A stretch of 64,000 bases of DNA from Acidimicrobiaceae bacterium (GCA_003142095.1 PLON01000017.1:4651-68650), one strand, 5' to 3'; shown: positions 50,715 through 58,054, counted from the first letter of the stretch. A program made the numbers and translations. Notes: a model not told the origin generated them from the letters alone.

Positions 50715-51287
50715 ATGCCTCGCCTGATTCCGCCTGTTCTCACTCCCGGGTCGATCAACAACCGCGCCCAGCCCGATATAGATATCAACGGCGAACTTCT
50801 GCTTCGTCGGTGGAAGGTCAAAGACGCATCTGTTGTCGCTACCGGATACAGCGATCCTGAAATTCAACGATTTATTCCCTATTCGTACGACATTGGTGAA
50901 GCCGTTGACGTGATTAACGGATGGAACGATGGTTGGAATCATGAGACGCGAGCGTGTTGGGCAATTACGCGAGGATCTGACGACACGCCGATTGGGCGGA
51001 TTGCTCTCCAGGACTTGGACCTCATCAGCGGGTCGGCCGAACTCGCGTACTGGGTGCTACCCCTTTTCAGAGGCGCAGGTGTGGCGTCACTCGCCGCGGC
51101 GGCACTGAGCAACTGGACGTTAAATGAACTTGGCTTTCACCGACTGGAGCTGATTCACTCGGTGAAGAATCTCGCGTCCTGTCTCGTCGCCGAGAGAGCG
51201 CAGTTCGAACTGGAAGGTATCGCAAGGAGCGCGGGCTTGTACTCCGATGGATGGCACGATGTGCATCTGCATGGGCGACTTCGTTGA
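50715..51287 (+). CDS. RimJ/RimL-type GNAT N-acetyltransferase
   Basis: A 190-residue acetyltransferase. The order 'GELLLRRWKVKDASVV', 'ACWAITRGSDDTPIGRIALQDLD', 'AELAYWVLPLFRGAGVASLAAAALSNWTLNELGFHRLELIHSVKNLASC' and 'QFELEGIARS' is the standard RimJ/RimL pattern, with the acetyl-CoA loop at 'RGAGVAS'. It probably modifies a protein N-terminus or a small amine. It is the last ordinary gene before the mobile island. Confidence 0.87.
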   Translation: MPRLIPPVLTPGSINNRAQPDIDINGELLLRRWKVKDASVVATGYSDPEIQRFIPYSYDIGEAVDVINGWNDGWNHETRACWAITRGSDDTPIGRIALQDLDLISGSAELAYWVLPLFRGAGVASLAAAALSNWTLNELGFHRLELIHSVKNLASCLVAERAQFELEGIARSAGLYSDGWHDVHLHGRLR

Positions 51288-51351
51288 TGGTCACGTTCGA
51301 ATCAACGCTTCCGCGTCCACTCGGGATGGTGGCATAGGAACTGCAACTTTG

Positions 51352-51621
51352 TTAGTGACCGACGTGCCATTTACCGCACGTATCGCATCGATAGGCACTC
51401 ATTGGCACACCATCGCGTTTCGTCAAGAGTTGGGCCTGCCCTTGAGCTTCTTCACGCGTTACATATCCGCGCTTAGGTTGACCGCGCGACGTGGTGTGAG
51501 CACCTGGACCACGCCGGAGTGATGTACCTCCCCCTCGTCGTCGACCTCCGAAATGGCCAGACCAATAGAAAACGGCAGCGAAGAGGACAGCGGCTAGGAC
51601 AAGAACTCCAGTGGCGGCCAT
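51352..51621 (-). CDS. small membrane protein with C-terminal CxxC-HxxxH zinc knuckle
   Basis: An 89-residue protein from the ATG at 51621, which is internal to the ORF-track entry. It has an N-terminal membrane helix (residues 2-23, 'AATGVLVLAAVLFAAVFYWS'), a basic Gly/Arg linker, and then 'GYVTREEAQGQAQLL' and the C-terminal 'YRCDTCGKWHVGH'. That last motif is seen in small zinc-binding proteins of actinobacteria and their phages. The membrane helix is an unusual addition. It lies just outside the TnpB element and could be host or phage derived. Confidence 0.55.
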   Translation of the reverse strand: MAATGVLVLAAVLFAAVFYWSGHFGGRRRGGGTSLRRGPGAHTTSRGQPKRGYVTREEAQGQAQLLTKRDGVPMSAYRCDTCGKWHVGH

Positions 51622-51779
51622 GGGCGCTGAGCGTAGTTGCCGCGCGCTCTGCACCGCGCGAAACCATAGGTGACACGGGGATGTCCAACCGCTAACAGCG
51701 TGTGTCCTATTTGGACCCACCGGTTCGCCTTGACCAACCGAACGAAGTAGTTCAGCAGTGCTTGCTCACCGTCCGACAT
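51594..51779 (-). CDS. short uncertain ORF at the TnpB element boundary
   Basis: A 61-codon ORF starting 'MSDGEQALLNYFVRLVKANR', whose ATG lies 2 bases beyond the last hairpin downstream of tnpB. It overlaps the start of the small membrane protein gene in another frame. It has no ribosome site and no recognisable family. It may be a remnant of a gene split by the insertion, or chance. If the hairpin is the right end of the element, this sequence is the flank that would be copied as guide. Confidence 0.2.
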   Translation of the reverse strand: MSDGEQALLNYFVRLVKANRWVQIGHTLLAVGHPRVTYGFARCRARGNYAQRPWPPLEFLS

Positions 51780-51780
51780 T

Positions 51781-51901
51781 CCAGACGATTCCTCGTCTGA
51801 GTACTCGGTTCCGACCCAGGGCCCTCATCACGTTGCCGTGATGGTTGTGCGGGTGACGATCGGCTCTTCCCGCGTGCTTCGCGGTGTAGATCCCAGTGAG
51901 A
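51781..51901 (-). ncRNA. candidate omega/reRNA region and right end of the TnpB element
   Basis: In the 120 bases downstream of the tnpB stop, three perfect hairpins occur in a row. They are CCGCG/CGCGG (51870-51884, 5 bp), CATCACG/CGTGATG (51826-51843, 7 bp, 4-base loop) and CAGACGA/TCGTCTG (51782-51799, 7 bp, GGAA loop on the minus strand). TnpB guide RNAs are known to come from this position, overlapping the 3' end of tnpB and ending at the element's right end, with the guide copied from the flank. The assignment here is from position and structure only. Confidence 0.5.
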
Positions 51902-53368
51902 TCAGGCTGTGGAGAGAAGCGGAGCGCAGGTGGGAGTTGGGAATTGCTCGACGGAAGGCTCTATGGGCTGCCAACGGGCCAGGTTGATGGCCGCGTTGAG
52001 GTCGCGGTCAATGACCAGGCTGCAGATCCCACACGAGTAGGTCCGCGTCGAGAGGTCGAGTTCGTTTCTGATCTCACCACAGCCCGAGCACTTTTTGGAT
52101 GAGGGATAGAACCTATCGGACACTCGGACCTCGACCTCGTGCCAGCGCGCCTTGTAGAGGATCTGGCGAGAGAGTTCTCCCATGGCGGCGTCCGAGATGG
52201 ACCGCGCCAAGTGTCGATTCCTCACCATGCCGGCCACGTTTAGGTCCTCGATCACGAGGACCTGGCATCTGTCCACGAGTGTTTTGGATGCCTGGTGGAC
52301 CAAGTGCCGGCGGGTATTGGCGACCTTGCGATGTCGCTTGGCGAGTCGGGACCTCGCTCGTTGGCGGCCCTTCGACCCCGGTGTGGTTCTGGACAGGGCT
52401 TGATTGGCCGCCTTGAGCGACGCTTGCGCTTGCTTCAGTGTTTTCACCCCCTCGAAGCTCTCGGAGGGAACACCGTTGGCGTCAGCGGCGACGGCAAGGG
52501 AGGTGATTCCCCGGTCGACCCCGACGGGAACGGCGTGACGGTTGGTGCGACTGCGCTCGGTTTGGTGGAGTTCAGCGGCCACCCCGGTCAGCGACCCGGT
52601 CCAGCGCCCTGCACGCTCGGTGAGGGTCGCTGAATAGATGTGAAAGCGACCGGCATTGATCATCCGGCGGACCTTGCGGGTGGGGCCGCAGATCTTGACC
52701 GGCCCGAATTTTGGCAGGCGCAGGTGCGAGGAATCTGTGAAACGGATTGGCTGGCTCGACGGTGCCATCCCTGGCGTCGCGCGATTGCGCAGACGGAAAC
52801 TCGGCGTCACCTTCCCCTTGGCCTGGAAGTGGGGAAACCCGACGGGCGTTCCACCGCGCTTGCCACGCCGTGACGCAGAGAAGTTCTCAAGCGCCCGGGC
52901 CGCGTCCACCGAAGCACACTCAAAGACATCGTTGGGCAGTTCGTGGCGCCAGACCAAGCCGCAACTGCCGTCCTCATTGACCGGCGAGTCCTCGGACTCC
53001 CCGTTCTTCCAGGCGTTGAACTCGTTGATGAAGGTGAACCCCGACCATGAGAGTGAAGGAGTTGATGGCTCGCACGAATCTCCGCCCTCCGAGAGGGATT
53101 CTCTCTCGCCAGACCTCGCGTCCAAGTTGGCCTTGACCCGAGCTAGATGGTGGTTCACGGTGAAGCGCCGAGCTCCCGCGCACTTGGCGAAAAGAACCAT
53201 CTGCTCAGCGTTCGGATCGAGCGTGAACTGGAACGTGACGGCTCGTGACAGCACCTGATCGGTGTGCGACAGCGGAGCTCCATTTCGGCGGGAAGTCACG
53301 GTCTCATCATTGACTTCGGATGTGACATTGAGGGGGGCGTAACTGGATACGTGAAGAGTGGCATCCAT
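51902..53368 (-). CDS. tnpB: TnpB, RNA-guided nuclease of an IS200/IS605-type element (OrfB only)
   Basis: A programmable DNA nuclease related to Cas12. It is 488 aa from the ATG at 53368. The RuvC residues are intact: Asp in 'VPVGVDRGITSLAV' (~285), Glu in 'VLVIEDLNVAGM' (~374) and Asp in 'VIDRDLNAAINLAR' (~454-456). The zinc ribbon 'KCSGCG...CGIC' lies in between. The N-terminal RNA-binding region includes 'CAGARRFTVNHHLARVKANLD'. The first ~45 residues are an unmatched extension. No tnpA transposase is adjacent, so the element cannot move alone. All key residues suggest an active nuclease. Confidence 0.92.
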   Translation of the reverse strand: MDATLHVSSYAPLNVTSEVNDETVTSRRNGAPLSHTDQVLSRAVTFQFTLDPNAEQMVLFAKCAGARRFTVNHHLARVKANLDARSGERESLSEGGDSCEPSTPSLSWSGFTFINEFNAWKNGESEDSPVNEDGSCGLVWRHELPNDVFECASVDAARALENFSASRRGKRGGTPVGFPHFQAKGKVTPSFRLRNRATPGMAPSSQPIRFTDSSHLRLPKFGPVKICGPTRKVRRMINAGRFHIYSATLTERAGRWTGSLTGVAAELHQTERSRTNRHAVPVGVDRGITSLAVAADANGVPSESFEGVKTLKQAQASLKAANQALSRTTPGSKGRQRARSRLAKRHRKVANTRRHLVHQASKTLVDRCQVLVIEDLNVAGMVRNRHLARSISDAAMGELSRQILYKARWHEVEVRVSDRFYPSSKKCSGCGEIRNELDLSTRTYSCGICSLVIDRDLNAAINLARWQPIEPSVEQFPTPTCAPLLSTA

Positions 53369-53478
53369 GTCACTGCCAATCAATGGAGCGACGCTTGATG
53401 GCCACCCCGGGTGTTCACGTTGCGGATCCTGAGGAACGTTCGTCCTCGCAGCCTGGCGCTCTCAGAACCAGGCCGACG

Positions 53479-53493
53479 GTGGCGAGACGCCAC
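53479..53493. repeat. small hairpin near the left end of the TnpB element
   Basis: GTGGCG-AGA-CGCCAC is a perfect 6-bp stem with a 3-base loop, about 110 bases upstream of tnpB. Left ends of IS200/IS605 elements carry such subterminal hairpins. The exact end and target motif cannot be set without an empty site. Confidence 0.3.
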
Positions 53494-53507
53494 GCCGACG
53501 CCCTAGG

Positions 53508-53912
53508 TCAGATGCTGGGAGATTCTGCAACGAGTTCGACCTCGAACCCATCGGCATTGGAAAGATACGCGGCGTAGTGCTCTGGCCCACCGGCGTAGGG
53601 GTGAGCTTCTTCGAAGAGTAGGACCCAGCCGTGTTTGAGAGCAGCCTCGACCAACTCGTCAACCTCTTGAGTGCTCCCCGCGTGGAATGCCAAGTGGTTC
53701 AATCCCGGGCGAAGCCGGTCGTGGGTGGCACTCGTGAGTGCTGGCGACTGTTCGACCACGATGTAGACGTTGTCCAACTGCCAGCTGTGTCCGTTCTCCC
53801 AACTCTGGAAGAGTTCGTAGCCCAGCGCTTCCAAGAGCCAGCCAACGCTGGCCGTGGCCTCGTTGATCCGAGGCACCCAGATCTCGATGTGATGGAGTTG
53901 ACCGCTTTTCAC
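53508..53912 (-). CDS. VOC (glyoxalase/bleomycin resistance) family protein
   Basis: A 134-residue metal-dependent lyase/dioxygenase-fold protein of the vicinal oxygen chelate superfamily. 'QLHHIEIWVPRINEATASVGWLLEALGYELFQSW' and 'GLNHLAFHAGSTQEVDELVEAALKHG' are two paired babbabb modules. The likely metal ligands are His in 'HHIEI', His in 'NHLAF' and Glu in 'FEVELVAE'. I moved the start from 53939 to the GTG at 53912, where TACAGT lies 7 bases upstream. It sits between tnpB and the IS5 transposase and may be a host gene now inside the island. Substrate unknown. Confidence 0.82.
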   Translation of the reverse strand: MKSGQLHHIEIWVPRINEATASVGWLLEALGYELFQSWENGHSWQLDNVYIVVEQSPALTSATHDRLRPGLNHLAFHAGSTQEVDELVEAALKHGWVLLFEEAHPYAGGPEHYAAYLSNADGFEVELVAESPSI

Positions 53913-53919
53913 TGGTTCG

Positions 53920-53925
53920 ACTGTA
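53920..53925 (-). promoter_or_regulatory. -10 box (TACAGT) of the VOC gene
   Basis: TACAGT ends 7 bases before the GTG at 53912. Confidence 0.45.
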
Positions 53926-53983
53926 CGCGGTGCCCGCAACTACGCACTTGGACTGTCTCACTGGATGTTTACCCAGCGGGGAC

Positions 53984-54790
53984 TCAGCAAAGCGCTCGAA
54001 GGACCTCGCTGATTGAGGCGACGCGGAGCCATCCGGTGGCCGAGGTCACGGTGTTCTCGAAGCAGCGCGCCAGACGGCGGCGACGCACGAGATGACCGTG
54101 GGCCACCTTGACCCGCCAGGCGTGTCGAATGGGTCGAAAGATCTTGGCCCCGTGCTCGTTGCGCGGTGGCTCGTCCCACCCAACCCGGCGAACCTCGTAG
54201 CCGAACCTTACCGAGAGCCGCTTGGCCGCGGACTCCGCGGTGCCGCGGTCCACGAGCACAAGTTCGAGGCGGTGGTCAGCGCCAGTACGGGCGAGGTCCT
54301 CAAGTATCAACTCAACCGCTCGCGCCTCGGACGTCGAGGCGGGAACGACTCTCACGCAGAGCGGCAGACCCGTGACGTCCACGCAGACGATGCGCTTGGC
54401 TCCGTTGGTACGACCGTGGGGACCGCCCTGGTTATGGAAGGTGGCACCCCCATTGGAGGCCCCTCGCGCGAGGTGCGTGTCTATAACCACCATCGAGGGC
54501 AGGAGGTCTTTTCGACCGAGGGCGGTGCGTGACGCGGCGTGCAGCTCGGTGAGAATCCGGGTCCACGTTCCGTTCCTCGACCACCGACGAAACTGGGACC
54601 AGACTCTTGTCCAGGGACCGAACTCCTCGGGTAGGAAGCGCCACTGGCAACCAGTGTGCGAGATATAGAGCATTGCGTCGACGACGTGGCGCAGGTCGTT
54701 GCCGTGCTTCGGTCCTCGTTTGGAGGGAACCAGCAGCAGGGGTTCCAATATCTTCCACTGGGCGTCGGTCAGGTCACTTGAATAGGCCAC
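53984..54790 (-). CDS. IS5-family transposase, possibly inactive
   Basis: A 268-residue DDE transposase with the IS5/IS427 layout. The N-terminal 'SSDLTDAQWKILEPLLL' and 'ISHTGCQWRFLPEEFGPW' (DUF4096 region) are followed by the first Asp in 'VVIDTHLARGA' and the second in 'LVLVDRGTAE'. Where the family normally has a 'VER' glutamate, this copy reads 'WRVKVAHGHLVRRRRL', so the third catalytic residue may be lost. A later Glu in 'CFENT' is an alternative. No clear terminal inverted repeats were found. GTG start. Confidence 0.8.
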   Translation of the reverse strand: MAYSSDLTDAQWKILEPLLLVPSKRGPKHGNDLRHVVDAMLYISHTGCQWRFLPEEFGPWTRVWSQFRRWSRNGTWTRILTELHAASRTALGRKDLLPSMVVIDTHLARGASNGGATFHNQGGPHGRTNGAKRIVCVDVTGLPLCVRVVPASTSEARAVELILEDLARTGADHRLELVLVDRGTAESAAKRLSVRFGYEVRRVGWDEPPRNEHGAKIFRPIRHAWRVKVAHGHLVRRRRLARCFENTVTSATGWLRVASISEVLRALC

Positions 54791-54843
54791 GACTTGATGG
54801 TGTCGCTCGTGGCTCCTGGCGCACTCGCCAAATAGAACACACG

Positions 54844-54864
54844 CTCTAAGCTTGCGTTTTAACC
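54844..54864 (+). repeat. left terminal inverted repeat
   Basis: CTCTAAGCTTGCGTTTTAACC pairs with the inverted copy at 56664-56684 at 18 of 21 positions. Confidence 0.75.
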
Positions 54865-54870
54865 TAAGCC

Positions 54871-55230
54871 CTACGACGTGACGTTTTCTTTCAGGATGAG
54901 ATCAGCGGCTTTCGCATCAACGGTCCGTATCTGGGCGAGCAGAGAGCGAATGCGGCGGTCGTTGCCTATCCACTCCTGGTAGAGCTGGGCCTCGTGGGTA
55001 CTCAACCGGCGCGTCACGGTCTTGCCGTTCACCTTCGCGGTCCACTGCCAATACGGTCCGTGCGGAGTAGGTGGATCGGCGTTGCAGCGGCATCCCACTG
55101 AGGTGCAGCGGGTGTAGCGGCGAGTAACGCTCCCGGCGACGACGATGCCGACTTGCGAGATCTGCGCCGCCAACTCTCGGTGTCGCTGCTCAAGCTTCGC
55201 CAGTCGCTGCGCGACGCCCGTCCTCGCCAT
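54871..55230 (-). CDS. DUF6788-like accessory protein of the insertion sequence
   Basis: A 119-residue protein. An N-terminal helical part ('QRLAKLEQRHRELAAQISQVG', coiled-coil-like) is followed by 'GSVTRRYTRCTSVGCRCNADPPTPHGPYWQWTAKVNGKTVTRRL', a Cys-rich segment with an aromatic GPYW motif, and a C-terminal helix. This pattern is found in small proteins annotated DUF6788, which I have seen next to transposase genes. It lies wholly inside the inverted repeats and is divergent from the transposase. A DNA-binding or regulatory role in transposition is inference. Confidence 0.7.
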   Translation of the reverse strand: MARTGVAQRLAKLEQRHRELAAQISQVGIVVAGSVTRRYTRCTSVGCRCNADPPTPHGPYWQWTAKVNGKTVTRRLSTHEAQLYQEWIGNDRRIRSLLAQIRTVDAKAADLILKENVTS

Positions 55231-55272
55231 GTTGCTCCCTCGCTCTCAATAAAAGCATCCCTCATTCGTGGA

Positions 55273-55294
55273 CAGACAGTAAGCATACTGTCTG
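55273..55294. promoter_or_regulatory. perfect 9-bp palindrome abutting the transposase start
   Basis: CAGACAGTA-AGCA-TACTGTCTG, a perfect 9-bp inverted repeat with a 4-base spacer, ends one base before the transposase ATG. It could be an operator for autoregulation (by the DUF6788-like protein or the transposase) or an mRNA hairpin that hides the start and limits transposase production. Confidence 0.6.
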
Positions 55295-55295
55295 C

Positions 55296-56651
55296 ATGGG
55301 ACATTTGGACGAGACCGCCGCCGAACTGATCGACTTTCGCCAGTCACTGCACCAGTGCCTGAATCCGTGGGGTGACGCCCTCTTCGAACTGTGCGACGCG
55401 GTGCTGTGCTCGCCCCACCGCGTCGATTCGGTGCCGGCGCTCAGTCTCGAGCCGGAGTTCCGTCGTAGTCACGGTTCGCTCTATAAGGCACTGGAACGTG
55501 GTGAAGTCAATGAGGAGCAGTTGCGACGTCTCCTGATTAACTACGGGCCCGAAGGATGGCCGCCAGTCTTTGCACTCGACGCGTCTACCTGGGCACGACG
55601 AGACGCCGAGACGAGTCCCGAGCGGGGGTTTCACTACTCGGCCTCGCACCACTCGGGATCAAAGCCCATCGTGCCCGGCTGGTCCTTCCAGTGGATCAGC
55701 CAGTTGAACTGGGCCCACGATTCGTGGATCGCGCCAATGGACGCGCGGCGCATCAAGCCGACCGAGAACGCCACCGACGCCACGATCAGCCAGGTTCTTC
55801 GCCTCGTGAAAGCCCTCGAAGAGAGTAACGGCGCTGGCGTGTCACCGCTGTTCGTTCTGGACGCGGGCTATGACCCCATCGCCATTGGTGACGGACTGTC
55901 AAAGGTGAACGCCCAGGCCCTCGTGCGCATCAGTTCCAAGCGGGTGTTCCACTTCGATCCGGCCCCACCAACGGGTGGCCGCGGTCGACCACCACGCCAC
56001 GGAGCCAGGTTCGCTCTCTCTGATCCCGAGACCTGGACTACCCCCGACGCAGAGCTCGACTCTCTCGACCCGCGCTATGGAGGAGTCAACGTGCGGGTGT
56101 GGCATGGACTGCATCCTCAGTTGATGGCCCGGGGCCGCTGGGGAAAGTCGAGCCCACTACCGATCATTCGCGGCAGCGTCATTCTTGTCGACGTCGAGCA
56201 CTTGCCCAAGCGTTCGACGGCGGTGAAGAAGACGCTCTGGTTGTGGTGGTCGGGACCGGGCGAGCCAGACCTCGATCTCTGCTGGCGTGCCTATCTGCGC
56301 CGTTTTGACATAGAACATGGATTCCGATTCGTGAAGAACACGCTCGGCTGGACCACGCCCGCACTGCGAACACCAGAGCAAGCGCAACGCTGGACGTGGC
56401 TCGTCGTCGCGGCCTATACCCAACTACGACTGGCTCGCGGACTCGTCGAAGACATGCGACTGCCATGGGAGAGGCGTCGGAGTCCTTCACGACTGAGTCC
56501 GGTGAGGGTTCGCCGGGGATTTCCTCGACTGCGTGCACAGATCGGTACTCCAGCGCATCCACCGAAATTCCACAAACCCGGTCCCGGACGTCCCAAGGGC
56601 ACCCAGAAACCACCAAGAACTCGCTATCCGGTGGTCAAGAAAGCAGCCTGA
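55296..56651 (+). CDS. DDE transposase of the NF041680/IS701-like type
   Basis: A 451-residue transposase. The catalytic triad candidates are Asp in 'FALDASTWAR' (~93), Asp in 'PLFVLDAGYDPIA' (~190) and Glu in 'RRFDIEHGFRFVKNTLGW' (~345), the last in the YREK/HxFRFxK-like context of the IS4/IS701 superfamily. A Pro/Arg-rich C-terminal tail follows. It is intact and within the terminal repeats, so the element may be mobile. The exact IS family name is from memory and is less certain than the transposase call. Confidence 0.85.
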   Translation: MGHLDETAAELIDFRQSLHQCLNPWGDALFELCDAVLCSPHRVDSVPALSLEPEFRRSHGSLYKALERGEVNEEQLRRLLINYGPEGWPPVFALDASTWARRDAETSPERGFHYSASHHSGSKPIVPGWSFQWISQLNWAHDSWIAPMDARRIKPTENATDATISQVLRLVKALEESNGAGVSPLFVLDAGYDPIAIGDGLSKVNAQALVRISSKRVFHFDPAPPTGGRGRPPRHGARFALSDPETWTTPDAELDSLDPRYGGVNVRVWHGLHPQLMARGRWGKSSPLPIIRGSVILVDVEHLPKRSTAVKKTLWLWWSGPGEPDLDLCWRAYLRRFDIEHGFRFVKNTLGWTTPALRTPEQAQRWTWLVVAAYTQLRLARGLVEDMRLPWERRRSPSRLSPVRVRRGFPRLRAQIGTPAHPPKFHKPGPGRPKGTQKPPRTRYPVVKKAA

Positions 56652-56663
56652 CGAAGTCCGAAG

Positions 56664-56684
56664 GGTTTAATCGCAAGCTAAGAG
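56664..56684 (-). repeat. right terminal inverted repeat
   Basis: The inverted partner of 54844-54864. It lies 12 bases after the transposase stop and 124 bases before the next host gene. Confidence 0.75.
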
Positions 56685-56808
56685 AGCAAGTTGATTTGGC
56701 GGTGTCATTCATCGACAAAGTCGCGGAAATAAACCGTGCTTCAACCACCTTCGGCGCTGTATCGTTCACTCCATCTGGCGAGAGCCACTTAGTGGAAGAG
56801 GCTCCACC

Positions 56809-57441
56809 ATGGCTACCTCCTTTCGAATCCACCGCACCCGCCAGCTCTCGTCAGGCGCTCTACTCGTGGGGGTCGCTAGTGCGTTATCCCTCATCGCCGT
56901 GCCGGCAGTCGCCCAGGCCGCCACTCAATCAGGAATCACAGTTGCGGGACGTCACGCAGGTACCGAAAAACCAACCTCGCTGAAGTCATCAATTTGCGAC
57001 AAGGTGAGCGCCGCATCAATCTCGTCGATCATTGGCTACAAGGTTCCGGCGGGCACTGCCACTACTTTCGATATCAAGCCCACCACAGCAAACTATGAAA
57101 TCTCTGGGACTAACACGGTATGCACCTACGGAACGGCCTCGAGCATGTCCGCGCTGCTCAAGGACGTCTCGCTGACTTACGAAGTCATTTCGAAATCGCT
57201 CACCACCGCAGAGATGCAGAAGTCAATCAAGGAAGCGTCCAAGGAAGCCAAGTTCACCTTCACCGCGTACTCGGGTCTCGGCGTTCCGGGCTACTACTTC
57301 AGCTTGACGGAGGAAGGAATCACCGGTCAAGGAATCACGGGCGTGGAAAACAGCACTCACTACTTCGGCGCGAGTGTTGAGTCCAAGACCGTTTCGAAGT
57401 CGGCACTCGCTGCGCTCGCAAAACTGGCCGCGAAACTGTGA
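56809..57441 (+). CDS. secreted protein of unknown function, two conserved-looking cysteines
   Basis: A 210-residue exported protein. The signal peptide (residues ~12-38, 'LSSGALLVGVASALSLIAVPAVAQA') is followed by a mature domain with one cysteine near 63 ('SSICDKVSAASISSIIGYKV') and one near 103 ('NTVCTYGT'), well placed for a disulfide. The 'C..VSAASISSIIGY...CTYG' layout resembles DUF3558/lppX-like surface proteins, but there is no lipobox. GAGG ribosome site. It is the first gene after the insertion sequence. Confidence 0.7.
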   Translation: MATSFRIHRTRQLSSGALLVGVASALSLIAVPAVAQAATQSGITVAGRHAGTEKPTSLKSSICDKVSAASISSIIGYKVPAGTATTFDIKPTTANYEISGTNTVCTYGTASSMSALLKDVSLTYEVISKSLTTAEMQKSIKEASKEAKFTFTAYSGLGVPGYYFSLTEEGITGQGITGVENSTHYFGASVESKTVSKSALAALAKLAAKL

Positions 57442-57470
57442 GCTAGTGGGACGAAGTTGCTCGGTCGAAC

Positions 57471-57902
57471 TCAGGCCAAGTCTTTGAAGTAGACGAGTTC
57501 CGGATCTCCCTCATCAATCCCGTCAAGTTGTCCACTGAAAAGCCACTCTTCCTTCTCTAACAAGCGGTTCATCGGAATGTTGGATCGATTGGTCGAGGTG
57601 AAGGTCCGAGTCGTTGGCGACAGTGCTTCTTGGAGCAACAGACTGCCAACGCCGCGACGACGTTCACCAGTGGCCACGGCCAGTAGCTCCACAAAGTCTC
57701 GACCGAAGAACGCGTGTGATCTAATCACTGCGTAACCCGATATACGACCTTCGTGCTCGTAGAGGATCACTTCACCGGTCAACACGCGAGCCGTGAGCAG
57801 CGGGCCTCGTTCGTGACCGATCGGCGCGATGCGGTCAATCTCCAACACCGCCTCAAGGTCTTCTGAAGTCGCACGGCGCACCGTGCCCCTAATGTCCGCC
57901 AT
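57471..57902 (-). CDS. GNAT family N-acetyltransferase (RimI-like)
   Basis: A 143-residue single-domain acetyltransferase. 'RGTVRRATSEDLEAVLEIDRIAP' at the start, 'YAVIRSHAFFGRDFVELLAVATGERRRGVGSLLLQEALS' (acetyl-CoA loop 'ERRRGVGSLL') and 'TSTNRSNIPMNRLLEKEEW' give the complete GNAT core. The start is the ATG at 57902, with CAGACT 6 bases upstream. Substrate unknown. It is convergent with the secreted-protein gene. Confidence 0.83.
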   Translation of the reverse strand: MADIRGTVRRATSEDLEAVLEIDRIAPIGHERGPLLTARVLTGEVILYEHEGRISGYAVIRSHAFFGRDFVELLAVATGERRRGVGSLLLQEALSPTTRTFTSTNRSNIPMNRLLEKEEWLFSGQLDGIDEGDPELVYFKDLA

Positions 57903-57908
57903 AACCAA

Positions 57909-57914
57909 AGTCTG
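57909..57914 (-). promoter_or_regulatory. weak -10 box (CAGACT) of the GNAT gene
   Basis: CAGACT ends 6 bases before the ATG at 57902. It deviates from TANNNT at the first base. Confidence 0.3.
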
Positions 57915-58054
57915 ACACTGTGATCAACATCTCTCGGTAAGCGGTTCGGCGAATGCGTGCACTACAAATATCTATAGTTCAACGTCGTTAGGGACAAAGT
58001 AGGGACGACGTCGAAATACTTCCCAGCGTGCGACAGGAATACTTGGAAGATTCC

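Larger units (their letters stand above)
54844..56684. mobile_element. complete insertion sequence with imperfect 21-bp terminal inverted repeats
   Basis: About 1.84 kb bounded by CTCTAAGCTTGCGTTTTAACC (54844-54864) and, inverted, CTCTTAGCTTGCGATTAAACC (56664-56684), matching at 18 of 21 positions. Between them lie a DUF6788-like gene (-) and a large DDE transposase gene (+), divergent, with a palindrome at the transposase start. No obvious target duplication flanks the repeats. The left end directly abuts the region upstream of the IS5 transposase, so the two elements are nested or adjacent. Confidence 0.75.

Noticed and set aside
51247-51522. 91-aa + strand ORF after the GNAT gene
   Set aside because: It begins inside the GNAT frame and is antisense to the small membrane-protein gene, which has a recognisable helix and zinc knuckle.
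53931-53983. Possible inverted repeat of the IS5 element
   Set aside because: Comparison with the region upstream of its start (54791-54843) gave no convincing inverted match.
57982-58015. ACGTCGT...ACGACGT stem downstream of the acyl-CoA dehydrogenase gene as a terminator
   Set aside because: The loop is 16 bases long and no T-run follows on the expected strand; support is too weak.
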